A stretch of DNA of 64,000 nt from Nocardioides ochotonae (GCF_011420305.2 NZ_CP061769.1:3211001-3275000), one strand, 5' to 3'; positions 25,121 through 34,855 are shown, numbered from the stretch's first letter. The notes: generated by a model not told the origin, from the letters alone. Translations and numbers: made by a program.

Positions 25121-27229
25121 TCAGAGGTCGACGGTCGCCTTCCACGAGGAGTGGATGGCGCCGTGGATGTAGTTGACCTCGCCGGCGTCACCGACGACGT
25201 CGACGCTGAACCCAGCCTCGCGCAGCTCGTCGGCCAGCGGCGCCGCGGCGGTGGTGCCGTCGGCGTAGATGACCATGTCGGCGGGCGCGGAGTGGCTGGT
25301 CTCCCCCTCGGTCCACTCGACGCCGGCCTCGGTGATGCGGGTGACCGAGACGTTGCGGTGGATCTGCACGCCGTGCTGCTTCGCGTGGCGTACGGCGGTC
25401 CAGCGGCGCGGCATCGCCAGCGGCAGGCCGAGCTGCTGCTGCTCGTGCAGCAGGGTCACCCGGCGGCCCCGCTCGGCGAGGAACTCGGCGAGCTCGAGAC
25501 CGACCAGCGAACCACCGATCACGACGACGTCCTTGCCCATCGGCAGGAAGCCCTTGGTCAGCTGGCGTACGACGCCCGGCCGCTTGGTCAGCCCGGAGAG
25601 CCGGCCGAGCTTGCCCAGGGTGCGCAGCACCGGTCCGGCCTCGTCGGCGGTGGCGGTGCCCAGCATCAGCGCACGCAGGGTGTCACCGGTCTGCACGATC
25701 GGCAGGTCGCCGCCGGGGAAGTCCGGCTTGGGACGGACCGCGCCGGTGGCCACCACGACGTGGTCGGGGTTCAGCGCGCGGATCGTCTCGACCGTGGCCG
25801 GGGTGTTCAGCCGCACCGCGATGCCGAGGCGCTGGATCTCGGAGCGGAACCAGTTCAGCAGCCGCTCGTTGTCCGGCGTGGTCATCGTGGAGAACCACAT
25901 GGTGCCGCCGAGGCGGTCGGACTTGTCGATCACGGTCACGCGGTGACCCCGCTCGGTGAGCACCCGGGCGCTCTCCAGGCCGCCGGGGCCGGCGCCGACG
26001 ACGACCACGTGCTTGGTCTCCGAGGCGGGCTTCAGCGGCAGGAGCGCCTCGTTGCCCAGCGCCGGGTTGACCGCGCAGAACGGGGTGTCGTCGAAGAAGT
26101 TCTCCGCCACGCACAGGTAGCAGTTGATGCAGGGCCGGACCTCGTCGAAGCGCCCGTCGCGGATCTTGTTCGGCAGCTCGGGGTCGGCCAGCAGCTGGCG
26201 GCCCATCGCGGCGTAGTCGATCTGGCCCTTGGCGATCGCCCGCTCGGCGACCTCCGGCAGCATCCGGCCGACGGCGATGACCGGGACCCCGACGTGCTTC
26301 TTGATCTCGGCCGCGTTGTCGAGGTAGGCGCCGACCTTGGCGGGCAGCGGACCGTCGGTGAAGTTGTCGAAGGGGTTGCGCCCCCACCCGGTCACGTGGA
26401 TGGCGTCCGCGCCGGCAGCCTCGAAGAGCTGCGCGGCCTCGACCGCCTCGTCCAGCGTGAGGCCGCCCTCCTGGCCGTACTCCTCACCGGAGACCCGGAC
26501 CAGGACCGCGAGGCGGTCGCCGACGCGCTCCTTGACAGCGCTGATGACCTCGCACGCCAGGCGGGCACGGTTGACCAGCGGGCCGCCGTACTCGTCGGTG
26601 CGCAGGTTGTCGCGCTGGTTGAGGAACACGCCGAGGATGTAGCCGTGGGCCACGTGGATCTCGATCGCGTCGGCGTCGGCCTTGGCGACGCGCTCGGCGG
26701 CGTCGGCCCAGGTGGAGACCAGCCAGGCGATGTCCTCGTGCGTCATGTCCTTGTAGACGATCGGCTTCCCGGCCGTCGCGGCACCCATCCGGGCCAGCTC
26801 GCTCGGCGTGCTGTCGGCCAGGGCGGACATGTCGTAGCTGTAGTCGGGCTGGTTCGGGGCCAGCACCGGGCGGTCGTTGGCGACGTCGACACGCGCCACC
26901 TTGCCGTGGTGCGTGGACTGGATGCACAGCTTGCTCCCGGCGGCGTGGATCGCGTCGGCGAGCGCCTTGAGACCCGGGATGTAGCGGTCGTCGGAGAGAC
27001 CGGGCTCCTTCATGGAGGCCGCCCCGTGGGGGAACGCGATCGCGCAGGCGCCGGTGATCACCAGGCCGGCGCCGCCGGCGGCGCGGGCGACGTAGTGGTC
27101 GATCTCCGCCTGCTCGATCTCGCCGTGCTCGGAGACGTTCATGTCCATCGCCGGGAGGACGATGCGGTTGCTCAGGGCCATGGGGCCGATGCGCCCCGAG
27201 GCCATCAGGTAGGGGAACTGGACGCTCAT
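25121..27229 (-). CDS. FMN/Fe-S/FAD oxidoreductase of the 2,4-dienoyl-CoA reductase family
   Basis: A 702-residue protein with an N-terminal old-yellow-enzyme TIM barrel (about 1-350; LSNRIVLPAMDMNVSEHGEI, AIEIHVAHGYILGVFLNQR), a 4Fe-4S cluster region (RPCINCYLCVAENFFDDTPF with a further Cys), and a C-terminal FAD/NAD(P) module (HVVVVGAGPGGLESARVL; DVVVIGGSLVGLELAEFL). The family includes FadH, which reduces 2,4-dienoyl-CoA, and trimethylamine dehydrogenase; the exact substrate is not readable. ATG 27227-27229 starts MSVQFPYL. It stands alone, 121 bp downstream of the patatin gene. Confidence 0.9.
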   Translation of the reverse strand: MSVQFPYLMASGRIGPMALSNRIVLPAMDMNVSEHGEIEQAEIDHYVARAAGGAGLVITGACAIAFPHGAASMKEPGLSDDRYIPGLKALADAIHAAGSKLCIQSTHHGKVARVDVANDRPVLAPNQPDYSYDMSALADSTPSELARMGAATAGKPIVYKDMTHEDIAWLVSTWADAAERVAKADADAIEIHVAHGYILGVFLNQRDNLRTDEYGGPLVNRARLACEVISAVKERVGDRLAVLVRVSGEEYGQEGGLTLDEAVEAAQLFEAAGADAIHVTGWGRNPFDNFTDGPLPAKVGAYLDNAAEIKKHVGVPVIAVGRMLPEVAERAIAKGQIDYAAMGRQLLADPELPNKIRDGRFDEVRPCINCYLCVAENFFDDTPFCAVNPALGNEALLPLKPASETKHVVVVGAGPGGLESARVLTERGHRVTVIDKSDRLGGTMWFSTMTTPDNERLLNWFRSEIQRLGIAVRLNTPATVETIRALNPDHVVVATGAVRPKPDFPGGDLPIVQTGDTLRALMLGTATADEAGPVLRTLGKLGRLSGLTKRPGVVRQLTKGFLPMGKDVVVIGGSLVGLELAEFLAERGRRVTLLHEQQQLGLPLAMPRRWTAVRHAKQHGVQIHRNVSVTRITEAGVEWTEGETSHSAPADMVIYADGTTAAAPLADELREAGFSVDVVGDAGEVNYIHGAIHSSWKATVDL

Positions 27230-27350
27230 GTCACCACGGTAGGACTTCCCGACCGCCTCCTCAGAACCGCTGCCGACGTGAGAACGCCGACACTCCGGGA
27301 CGGGTCGCCGGGCCGCCCGAGGCCGCCCCGGAAGGGGGCACCGAGGGGGG

Positions 27351-28292
27351 CTAGACCCCTGCCGCATCGAGCGCGTCGAGGGTTCGCCGGTGCCCGAGCA
27401 CGATCAGCTCCTCGGCGCGGTGGAAGTCCAGCGAGCGGCAGGCGTCCGCCGGCACGGTCACGACCACGTCGGCCGGCACCGCGGCCATCCGGTAGCGCGC
27501 GACCACCCCCTGCATCGCCTCGAAGGACTGGGCGGTGACGTCGCGCATCGTCAGCTCGGCGGGGAGCTCGTCGGTGCCCCAGCTGGTGCGCACCGGCTGC
27601 GGCACCAGTTCCTGCTCGTGGTCCTCCCGGTCCTCGCGGCCGGTGATCCCGGCGACCGTACGGCGAAGTCGGCTGCGCCACTCCTCGAAGCGCTGGGGCG
27701 CGGCCGACTCCCGGGTGGGGGCGACCTGGTCGCGGACCCGGCGGCGCGGGCCGGTCAGCGACACCGCCACGGTGAGATCGGAGGGGACCCCCACCGTCGG
27801 GTCGATCGGCACCGGGTTGGTGAGCCCGCCGTCGACCAGCAGCCGGCCGTTGATCATCGCCGGCGTGAACACCCCGGGGATCGCGATCGACGCGCGGACG
27901 GCGGCGCGCAGCGGGCCGCGCTGGAACCACACCTCGCGCCGGGCGGCGAGGTCGGTCGCGACCGCGGTGAAGGGGACCGGCAGGTCCTCGATGTGGACGT
28001 CGCTGAAGATCTCCTGGATGGCGTCGAGCAGCCGGTCGGCCGCGAGCACCCCCGGCGAGGCGAGCTTCGGGTCCAGCAGGCGCAGGACGTCGCGCCGCTG
28101 GAGCGACGTCGCCCAGTCGGCGAACTGCTCCAGGTGCCCCGCGCTCGCCAGGCCGCCCACCAGCGCCCCCATCGAGGTGCCGGCGACGGCGACGATCTCG
28201 CAGTCCCGCTCCCGCAGTGCTCGGACCGCACCGATGTGCGCGTAGCCGCGAGCGCCGCCGGAGCCGAGGGCCAGAGCCACGCGAGTCACCAT
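27351..28292 (-). CDS. Patatin-like phospholipase
   Basis: A 313-residue cytoplasmic serine hydrolase with a Ser-Asp dyad. The oxyanion loop is LGSGGARGYAHIG (9-21), the nucleophile elbow GTSMG (S40), and the aspartate DGG (D154). Likely an acyl or phospholipid hydrolase. Residues 165-230 are a charged, probably flexible insert. Divergent from dapD, 56 bp between starts. Confidence 0.92.
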   Translation of the reverse strand: MVTRVALALGSGGARGYAHIGAVRALRERDCEIVAVAGTSMGALVGGLASAGHLEQFADWATSLQRRDVLRLLDPKLASPGVLAADRLLDAIQEIFSDVHIEDLPVPFTAVATDLAARREVWFQRGPLRAAVRASIAIPGVFTPAMINGRLLVDGGLTNPVPIDPTVGVPSDLTVAVSLTGPRRRVRDQVAPTRESAAPQRFEEWRSRLRRTVAGITGREDREDHEQELVPQPVRTSWGTDELPAELTMRDVTAQSFEAMQGVVARYRMAAVPADVVVTVPADACRSLDFHRAEELIVLGHRRTLDALDAAGV

Positions 28293-28348
28293 GGCCCGAC
28301 GCTAGAACACACCGGGGCGCCGCGATGCCACGACGATAAGATCGGCAG

Positions 28349-29308
28349 GTGACTGACGCCCTTCCGACCACTGCCTGGGGCCACGGCCTCGCCACCCTCG
28401 ACACCGACGGCCACGTCCTGGACGTGTGGTTCCCGGCCCCGGCCCTCGGGACGCCCGACGGCAGCGAGGCGCCGGCCGAGCTCGCCGCGGCCGCCGGGGA
28501 GGACTCGCTGCGCGGCGTGCGCACCGAGGTCCGCACCGTCGAGATCGGTGACCTCCAGGCCGCCCCGAGCTCCACCGAGGACGTCTGGCTACGCCTGCAC
28601 CTGCTCTCGGCGCGCCTCGTACGCCCGCACACGATCTCGATGGAGGGCGTCTTCGGGCTGCTCACGAACGTCGTGTGGACCTCCGCCGGGCCGTGCGCGG
28701 TCCAGGACTTCGAGCTGACCCGCGCCCGGCTGCGCGCCGCCGGCCAGCAGGTCGCGGTGTACGGCGTGGACAAGTTCCCCCGGATGGTCGACTACGTCGT
28801 GCCCACCGGCGTCCGCATCGCCGACGCCGACCGGGTCCGCCTCGGCGCCCACCTGGCCGAGGGCACCACGGTCATGCACGAGGGCTTCGTGAACTTCAAC
28901 GCCGGCACGTTGGGCGCCTCGATGGTCGAGGGCCGGATCTCCGCGGGCGTCCTCGTCGGCGACGGCTCCGACGTCGGCGGCGGGGCCTCGATCATGGGCA
29001 CCCTCTCCGGCGGCGGCAAGCAGGTCATCTCCGTCGGCGAGCGCTGCCTGCTGGGCGCCAACTCCGGCCTCGGCATCTCCCTGGGCGACGACTGCGTCGT
29101 GGAGGCCGGCACCTACATCACCGCCGGCACCAAGGTCGTGGTCTCCGACGCCTTCGAGACCGAGGGCAAGCCGCGCGTCGTCAAGGCCCTCGGCCTCTCC
29201 GGCATCAACAACGTGCTGTTCCGCCGCAACTCGATCACCGGGGCGATCGAGGCCGTGCCGTGGAAGAGCGAGCGCGTCGAGCTGAACGCCGCGCTGCACG
29301 CCAACTGA
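28349..29308 (+). CDS. dapD: 2,3,4,5-tetrahydropyridine-2,6-dicarboxylate N-succinyltransferase
   Basis: Uses succinyl-CoA to acylate tetrahydrodipicolinate, the step that commits to the succinylase DAP/lysine branch. The 319-residue protein is the actinobacterial DapD type: a distinct N-terminal domain (1 to about 160) followed by a left-handed beta-helix with hexapeptide repeats ([60 protein letters not shown]). Start GTG 28349. A strong hairpin follows the stop. Confidence 0.95.
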   Translation: MTDALPTTAWGHGLATLDTDGHVLDVWFPAPALGTPDGSEAPAELAAAAGEDSLRGVRTEVRTVEIGDLQAAPSSTEDVWLRLHLLSARLVRPHTISMEGVFGLLTNVVWTSAGPCAVQDFELTRARLRAAGQQVAVYGVDKFPRMVDYVVPTGVRIADADRVRLGAHLAEGTTVMHEGFVNFNAGTLGASMVEGRISAGVLVGDGSDVGGGASIMGTLSGGGKQVISVGERCLLGANSGLGISLGDDCVVEAGTYITAGTKVVVSDAFETEGKPRVVKALGLSGINNVLFRRNSITGAIEAVPWKSERVELNAALHAN

Positions 29309-29329
29309 CCGAGTCGGCCGACGCCTCGC

Positions 29330-29376
29330 GGAGCGGGTCCCCCACACTCCCCCACACCCGGGGGGGGACCCGCTCC
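29330..29376 (+). terminator. Terminator of dapD
   Basis: 14-bp stem GGAGCGGGTCCCCC / GGGGGACCCGCTCC with a C-rich 19-nt loop, 21 bp after the dapD stop and before the next gene on the same strand. Confidence 0.65.
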
Positions 29377-29417
29377 CCGCATCCCGGGCGGTTTCGCCGC
29401 ATCCGGAGAATGAGGGC

Positions 29418-30398
29418 ATGCGCAAGAAGTTGGGAGCGGCAGCGCTGCTCGGAGCCGGCGGTCTGCTCGCCGTGAGCCTCACGGTGGGCATCGACGGGGT
29501 GCGCGAGGAGATGCGGGACGCGATCCCCTTCCTGCGACCCACCGAGCAGTGCACCGCGACGGTCGACGGGCGCAAGGTCACCCTGAGCCCCGAGCAGGCC
29601 GAGAACGCCGCGCTGATCACGGCGATCTCGGTGCGCCGCGGCCTGCCCGCACGCGCGGCCTCGATCGCGCTCGCCACGGCGTACCAGGAGTCCAAGCTGG
29701 TCAACATCGACTACGGCGACCGCGACTCGCGCGGGCTCTTCCAGCAGCGCCCCTCCCAGGGCTGGGGCACCCCGCGCCAGGTGACCGACCCGGTGTACGC
29801 CACCAACGCCTTCTTCGACGGGCTGACCAAGGTCCGCGGCTATGAGTCGATGGAGGTCACCGAGGCCGCCCAGGCGGTGCAGCGCTCCGCGTACCCGAAC
29901 GCCTACGCCGACCACGAGGCCGACGCCCGGGTGCTGGCCTCCGCGCTCACCGGCAACTCCCCCGAGGCGTTCACCTGCACCGTCGACCTCGACGTGCCCG
30001 AGGCCTCCGACAAGCTGACCGGCACCGGCCTGGTGCCGCGCGCGCAGAACCTGCTCGAGGACATCGAGGGCGTCTTCGGGCCGCAGTCGCTCGGCGGCTT
30101 CGCCCCCGGCGGCGTGCGCGACGGGCACATGAGGGGCTCCGCGCACTACGACGGGCGCGCGATCGACATCTTCTTCCGCCCGATCAGCGAGGCCAACAAG
30201 GTGAAGGGATGGGCGCTCGCGCACTACCTGGTCGCCCACGCCGAGCGCCTCGGCATCGAGACGGTCATCTTCGACGACCGGATCTGGCAGGCCAGCGACT
30301 CCGAGGACGGCTGGGAGGACTACCGGCCGCAGTCCTCCGCGGGCGACCGCGCGATCCTGGAGCACCGCGACCACGTGCACGTCGACGTGGCCGACTGA
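29418..30398 (+). CDS. Secreted two-domain cell-wall hydrolase-like protein (SLT-like + M15-like)
   Basis: A 326-residue exported protein with an N-terminal hydrophobic segment (LGAAALLGAGGLLAVSLTVG) acting as signal or anchor. The first domain (about 45-190) has the soluble lytic transglycosylase pattern ALATAYQESKL (catalytic-type Glu) with SRGLFQQRPSQGWGTPRQ. The second (about 205-326) resembles the ARB_07466 / M15-like C-terminal domain with a metal-site pattern GSAHYDGRAIDIFF and HRDHVHVDV at the end. Together they suggest peptidoglycan cleavage. A close paralogue follows immediately. Confidence 0.85.
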   Translation: MRKKLGAAALLGAGGLLAVSLTVGIDGVREEMRDAIPFLRPTEQCTATVDGRKVTLSPEQAENAALITAISVRRGLPARAASIALATAYQESKLVNIDYGDRDSRGLFQQRPSQGWGTPRQVTDPVYATNAFFDGLTKVRGYESMEVTEAAQAVQRSAYPNAYADHEADARVLASALTGNSPEAFTCTVDLDVPEASDKLTGTGLVPRAQNLLEDIEGVFGPQSLGGFAPGGVRDGHMRGSAHYDGRAIDIFFRPISEANKVKGWALAHYLVAHAERLGIETVIFDDRIWQASDSEDGWEDYRPQSSAGDRAILEHRDHVHVDVAD

Positions 30399-30401
30399 GC
30401 T

Positions 30402-30433
30402 GACCTGAGGCCGACCTGAGGCCGATCTGAGGG
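30402..30433 (+). repeat. 11-bp tandem repeat, about three copies
   Basis: GACCTGAGGCC is repeated at 30402 and 30413, with a partial third copy GATCTGAGGG from 30424, directly after the stop of the first hydrolase gene. Confidence 0.75.
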
Positions 30434-30523
30434 ATCGATAAGGTCTGGCGGCCCGGCGTGTGACCTCTGCCGCGATCCATGGGGTCCGCGCATCTGGGTC
30501 CCTACCGTGGGAGACGTCCATGA

Positions 30524-30590
30524 CGCGGAGCTGCGAACATCCCTCCGCGCGACCTCACCACACCGACGGGTTCCCACCCAGCGGGTGGGA
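30524..30590 (+). promoter_or_regulatory. Structured leader between the two hydrolase paralogues
   Basis: Two stem-loops lie in the 245-bp gap upstream of the second paralogue: CGCGGAG (30524-30530) with CTCCGCG (30543-30549), and TCCCACCC (30572-30579) with GGGTGGGA (30583-30590, loop AGC). They could be a terminator for the first gene or a regulatory leader. I checked for the conserved elements of the c-di-AMP (ydaO) riboswitch that often precedes actinobacterial wall hydrolases and did not find them. Confidence 0.35.
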
Positions 30591-30643
30591 CCTGTCTGGT
30601 GACCGGCGGCCGACTGCGCCGCCTCGACCCCCGCTCTGGAGAC

Positions 30644-31648
30644 ATGCGCAACCGGACAGGAACAGCCATCCTCGGAGGCCTTGCGTCGGTCCTCCTCACC
30701 GCAACCCTCACCACCGCCGGCACCCCGACGACGCCGGACGAACCCGCCCGCAAGCCCGCGCGCTCGCAGGTGGCCAAGCACCGCGGCGGCAACTGGCAGT
30801 GCGTCGCGAAGGCTGACGGACGACGCGTCCGCCTCACCGGCGAGCAGGCCAGGACCGCCACCCTGATCGCCGCGACCGCCCGTCGACGCGGCCTGCCCAC
30901 CGGCGCCGCCACGACGGCGCTCGCGACGGCGTACGACCAGTCGGGGATGCGCAACATCGGCCCGCACAGCGGACCCGGCCGCGGCGTGTTCCGCCAGTCC
31001 CCCGCCAAGGGCTGGGGCACCGCGCGGCAGCTGAGCGACCGCCGCTACGCCATCAACGCCTATTACGACGTGCTCTCCCGCGTCGACAAGCTGGGCGCCA
31101 GGTGGGTCACCGCCGCCCCCCGCAAGGTGAAGCGCGCCGACCTCCCGAAGGCTCCGGCCAAGCTGCGTGCCGACGCCCGGACGCTGTCGGCCTCGCTGCT
31201 GGGATCCGCCCGCGGGTCGTTCACCTGCACGGTCGGCAAGAAGTACCGCAAGGCGCCGAAGCGCCTCACCCCGGTCGGCCTGGTCCCCCGGGCCTACGCC
31301 CTGCTGGGGGACATCGAAGGGACCTTCGGCCCGCAGATGATCGGCGGCTTCGAGCCGGGCGGTGTGAACCACGGCCACATGAAGGGCTCCGCCCACTACG
31401 AGGGCCGCGCCGTCGACATCTTCTTCCGGCCCATCAACCCGGTCAGCAAGCTGCGCGGCTGGGCGATGGCGCACTACCTCGTCGCCCACAGCGAGCGGCT
31501 CGGCGTCCGCACCGTTATCTACGACGGCCGGATCTGGCAGGCCGAGGACTCCGAGGACGGCTGGGAGCGCTACACCCCGCAGTCCGACATCGGGGACCGC
31601 AAGATCCTCGAGCACCGCGACCACGTGCACGTCGACGTCTTCGAGTGA
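30644..31648 (+). CDS. Paralogue of the wall-hydrolase-like protein with degenerate SLT site
   Basis: A 334-residue tandem duplicate of the preceding gene, with a signal-like N-terminus (ILGGLASVLLTATLTTAG). The C-terminal domain is nearly identical in its key residues (GSAHYEGRAVDIFFRP; HRDHVHVDV). In the SLT-like domain ATAYQESKL has become ATAYDQSGM, so the putative catalytic glutamate is a glutamine, and SRGLFQQRP is GRGVFRQSP. The transglycosylase activity is probably lost while the M15-like domain is kept. The linker is Lys/Arg-rich. ATG 30644 has a nearby GGAG; GTG 30599 is in frame upstream. Confidence 0.82.
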   Translation: MRNRTGTAILGGLASVLLTATLTTAGTPTTPDEPARKPARSQVAKHRGGNWQCVAKADGRRVRLTGEQARTATLIAATARRRGLPTGAATTALATAYDQSGMRNIGPHSGPGRGVFRQSPAKGWGTARQLSDRRYAINAYYDVLSRVDKLGARWVTAAPRKVKRADLPKAPAKLRADARTLSASLLGSARGSFTCTVGKKYRKAPKRLTPVGLVPRAYALLGDIEGTFGPQMIGGFEPGGVNHGHMKGSAHYEGRAVDIFFRPINPVSKLRGWAMAHYLVAHSERLGVRTVIYDGRIWQAEDSEDGWERYTPQSDIGDRKILEHRDHVHVDVFE

Positions 31649-31652
31649 CCCC

Positions 31653-33617
31653 CTAGCCGGCGGCCCCGAGCTGGAGGTCCAGCCACGCCACCCGCGCCCG
31701 GATCCACGCCTCCAGGGCATCCGCCTCGCCCTCCCAGGTGCCCCGGTAGATCATGTCGGTGGGGTCCTCGAAGAACTGCGGCTCCAGCGGCATGCCCGCA
31801 CCGCCGGGCTTCGGGGCGAAGTTGCGCGCCGCGGCGTCGGCGAGGTGGGCGCGCTGGCGGGCGACGTACTCCGGCAGGGCGAGCAGCTCGGGGCGCGCCT
31901 CCCGCCAGCGCTCCCGGACCAGCCCGACGAACCGCTCGTCAGTGAGCATCCGGTTGATCCAGTGGCCCTCGGGCCCGGTCATCGGGGTCGGCGAGGTGCC
32001 CGGGTGGGGCTCCCGCGTCCAGGGCTCCTGGGTGAAGTTGCGGCCCAGGTACCAGCCGGTCGGGTCGTCGAGGTCCCAGGCCCGGCTGTTGCCGGCGGAC
32101 CGGTCGAAGTCCCAAGGCGGACCCATGGCCAACCGGCCGCCGAGGTCGCGGTGGAGCCACACGCTCCCGGTGAACGCCGAGTCGACGTTCTTCACGATCT
32201 CGTTGAGCAGGTACCAGCCCGCGAAGCTGTCGAGGTCGACCAGGGAGCGGTAGCCCGTGCGGGGGTCGGTGAAGTCCGGGGAGTAGAGCGCGTCCTCGAC
32301 CCCCTGGAGGTGGGCGCGCACCGACTCCACGAACGCGGGGGCCACGTCACCCGGCTCCTTGACGAAGACCTGCATGCCGCGGCTCGTGCGGAAGGACGGG
32401 TCGGTGTCGGCGTACTGGTCGGCCTCCAGCAGGTAGCCGCCGTCGGGCGCCGGCCGGTCCGGGTCGGCGGTCTCGATCTCGACGCGCCCCGGCTGGACCT
32501 CGATGCCCTCGGCGAGCTGGTAGACACCCCGGTAGGCGCCGTTGAGCCAGACCTCCACGTCGACGGTCCGCGCGGACCACGGCACGCCCAGACGCCGGCC
32601 GACCTCGAAGGCGAGGTCGTTGCGCATCAGCGACCGGTCGTAGAAGTTGGCGAGGAGCACCCAGTCCGTCGAGGCCGGCATGCCCAGCACGCTGCGGGCC
32701 CGGTCGAGCTTGATCTTGTAGGGCAGCTTGTCGACGATCCAGGCGGTGGTGTTGCCTCGGACCCGCAGCCGTGCCGACTCGGCGAGGACCTCGCGATCGT
32801 CCGGCGCGGCGCCGGCGTGGGTGAGGCGCAGGTCGGCGCGGACGTAGTCCTCATGGCTGGTGATGCCCGCACCGTCCTCGGTGACGATGTCCAGGCGCGG
32901 CGGGGCGGAGTCCACCACCAGCGCATACCCGGTACGCCGCTCGGCCGGCCGCCCCGGGCCGGTGGCCACGACCCGGAGGTCGTGCGTCCCGACCGGCAGC
33001 GTCACCTCGGGGAAGGCCAGCGCGGCCGCGGTGCCCTGGCGGACGCGTGCCACCTCGACCCAGCGGCCGTCGCGCCGGTGCTGCAGCGCGACCACCCGCC
33101 CGGCACGCGCCGGGCTGAGGGTCGCACTCGCGACCACGTCGGCGCGTCCGGTCGCCCGGGGCACCACGACGCGCGCAGGACCGTGGGCGGCGAGGCGCTG
33201 CGCCACAGGGGTCACCTTCCGGGCCGCGGACTGCCAGCGGGGGCGACCCGCGACCGGCGGCGCGACCAGTCGCAGGCGGATCGGAGTGCGCACCGCGCGT
33301 GCCATGGCCACGCGCCGGGCCTCGTCGCTGCGCGTCCGCGCCACCGTGACCCAGGCGCCTCCGCGGCGCTCCTCCAGGCGCACCTGCCGGCCGGCCGGGG
33401 CGGGCACCTGCCGCGACACCGTCACCCGCTCGCCGACGATCGGGGTGCGCGGCCGCACGTGGGGTGCCGGCGCGGTTCGCAGGACCGGGGCGCCCAGCTC
33501 GACCAGCGCGGCAGACGCCCGCCGCGGCGGGGGATCCCACGCGGAGACAGCGGTGGCCGCCGGCGCCGCGGGGGCCAGCAGGCCGAGGAGGATAAGGAAC
33601 GAGACACGGACCGGCAC
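31653..33617 (-). CDS. Secreted CotH-kinase-family protein
   Basis: A 654-residue exported protein: signal peptide (LILLGLLAPAAPAATAVSA), an N-terminal beta-rich region of about 220 residues (Ig-like repeats such as GAWVTVARTR and GRWVEVARVR), then the CotH domain with RVRGNTTAWIVDKLPYKIKL and the kinase-like metal motif MGPPWDFDRSAGN near residue 505. CotH in Bacillus is a spore-coat protein kinase; actinobacterial secreted members are uncharacterised. It is convergent with the preceding gene, with 4 bp between stops. Confidence 0.9.
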   Translation of the reverse strand: MPVRVSFLILLGLLAPAAPAATAVSAWDPPPRRASAALVELGAPVLRTAPAPHVRPRTPIVGERVTVSRQVPAPAGRQVRLEERRGGAWVTVARTRSDEARRVAMARAVRTPIRLRLVAPPVAGRPRWQSAARKVTPVAQRLAAHGPARVVVPRATGRADVVASATLSPARAGRVVALQHRRDGRWVEVARVRQGTAAALAFPEVTLPVGTHDLRVVATGPGRPAERRTGYALVVDSAPPRLDIVTEDGAGITSHEDYVRADLRLTHAGAAPDDREVLAESARLRVRGNTTAWIVDKLPYKIKLDRARSVLGMPASTDWVLLANFYDRSLMRNDLAFEVGRRLGVPWSARTVDVEVWLNGAYRGVYQLAEGIEVQPGRVEIETADPDRPAPDGGYLLEADQYADTDPSFRTSRGMQVFVKEPGDVAPAFVESVRAHLQGVEDALYSPDFTDPRTGYRSLVDLDSFAGWYLLNEIVKNVDSAFTGSVWLHRDLGGRLAMGPPWDFDRSAGNSRAWDLDDPTGWYLGRNFTQEPWTREPHPGTSPTPMTGPEGHWINRMLTDERFVGLVRERWREARPELLALPEYVARQRAHLADAAARNFAPKPGGAGMPLEPQFFEDPTDMIYRGTWEGEADALEAWIRARVAWLDLQLGAAG

Positions 33618-33716
33618 GAGCTTCCCTTCGCAGACGCCGGCCCATCCTCGCCCGTGCGTCGAGGCGGCGTCCGGGGAACGCCGTACGGCCCACCCTTCGG
33701 GACGGGCCGCAGCCGC

Positions 33717-34823
33717 TCAGCCGCGCAGGCGCTCGACCGCGGCGGCGACCCGCTCGTCGGTGGCGGTGAAGGCCACCCGCACGTGCCGGCGCCCGGCGGC
33801 GCCGTAGAACGCACCGGGGGCGACCAGGATGCCGCGCTCGGCGAACCAGGACACGGTGTCCCAGCAGTCCTCGTCGCGGGTGGACCACAGGTAGAGCGAC
33901 GCCTCGGAATGGTCGACGCGGAAGCCGGCGTCCTCCAGGCCCGCCCGCAGTACGCCGCGGCGCGCGGCGTACCGGGCGTGCTGCTCGAGGGCGTGCGCGT
34001 CGTCGTCGAGCGCCGCCTTCATCACGACCTGCTGAGGCTCGGGCATCTGCAGGCCGAGGTTCTTGCGCACCGCGAGCAGCTCGCCCACCAGGTCGCGGTC
34101 ACCGGCGACGAACGCGCAGCGGTAGCCGGCCAGGTTGGAGCGCTTCGACAGCGAGTGCACCGCGAGGATGCCCTCGTGGGAGTCGCCGCAGACGTCCGGG
34201 TGGAGCACCGAGACCGGCTTCTCCCCCTCCCACGAGCACTCGATGTAGCACTCGTCGGAGACCAGGATCGTGCCGCGCTCGCGGCACCACTCGACCACCT
34301 TGCGCAGGTGGTCGACGCCGAGCACCCGGCCGCTGGGGTTGGACGGCGAGTTGATCCACATCAGCGCCGGCACCTGCGGGCCGAGCGCGGTCAGCGAGTC
34401 GGTCGCCATCGGCGTCGCCCCGCACAGCGCCGTGCCGACCTCGTAGGTCGGGTAGGCCAGCGCGGGGTGGACGATCAGGTCGCCGGGCCCGAGACCGAGG
34501 TGCCCGGGCAGCGAGGCGATCAGCTCCTTGGAGCCGATCAGCGGCAGGACCTGGTCCAGGCCCAGGCCGATGACCCCGTGCCGGCGCTCGAGCCAGTCGA
34601 TCGCCGCCTGCCGCGTCGTGGCCCGCCCGATCGTGACCGGGTAGCCCGGGGAGTCCGCGGCGTCGCACAGCGCCTGCTGCGCGACCTTCGGGGTCGGGTC
34701 CACCGGGGTGCCGACGGAGAGGTCGACGATCCCGTCGGGATGCTGACGCGCCCGCTCCGCGTGGACCGTCAGGTGGTCCCAGGGGAAGTCGGGCAGCAGG
34801 CTGGAGACGCGGGTGCGCGACAA
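33717..34823 (-). CDS. dapC: Succinyldiaminopimelate transaminase
   Basis: PLP-dependent class I/II aminotransferase of 368 residues that converts N-succinyl-2-amino-6-ketopimelate to succinyl-DAP. The PLP lysine is in VHSLSKRSNLAGYRCAF, the cofactor aspartate/asparagine region is MWINSPSNPSG, and DECYIECSWEG holds the pyridine-N aspartate. TTG 34823 is the only plausible start and lies 32 bp after the ferredoxin stop. The ferredoxin-dapC pair is conserved in actinobacteria (Rv1177-Rv1178, by memory). Confidence 0.92.
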   Translation of the reverse strand: MSRTRVSSLLPDFPWDHLTVHAERARQHPDGIVDLSVGTPVDPTPKVAQQALCDAADSPGYPVTIGRATTRQAAIDWLERRHGVIGLGLDQVLPLIGSKELIASLPGHLGLGPGDLIVHPALAYPTYEVGTALCGATPMATDSLTALGPQVPALMWINSPSNPSGRVLGVDHLRKVVEWCRERGTILVSDECYIECSWEGEKPVSVLHPDVCGDSHEGILAVHSLSKRSNLAGYRCAFVAGDRDLVGELLAVRKNLGLQMPEPQQVVMKAALDDDAHALEQHARYAARRGVLRAGLEDAGFRVDHSEASLYLWSTRDEDCWDTVSWFAERGILVAPGAFYGAAGRRHVRVAFTATDERVAAAVERLRG

Positions 34824-34855
34824 GCTCGAGCGCCGTTCTGGAGTCGTGGGGAGGA

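Noticed and set aside
30399..30643. c-di-AMP (ydaO) riboswitch ahead of the second hydrolase gene
   Set aside because: The location fits, but I could not find the conserved core sequences; only generic hairpins are present.
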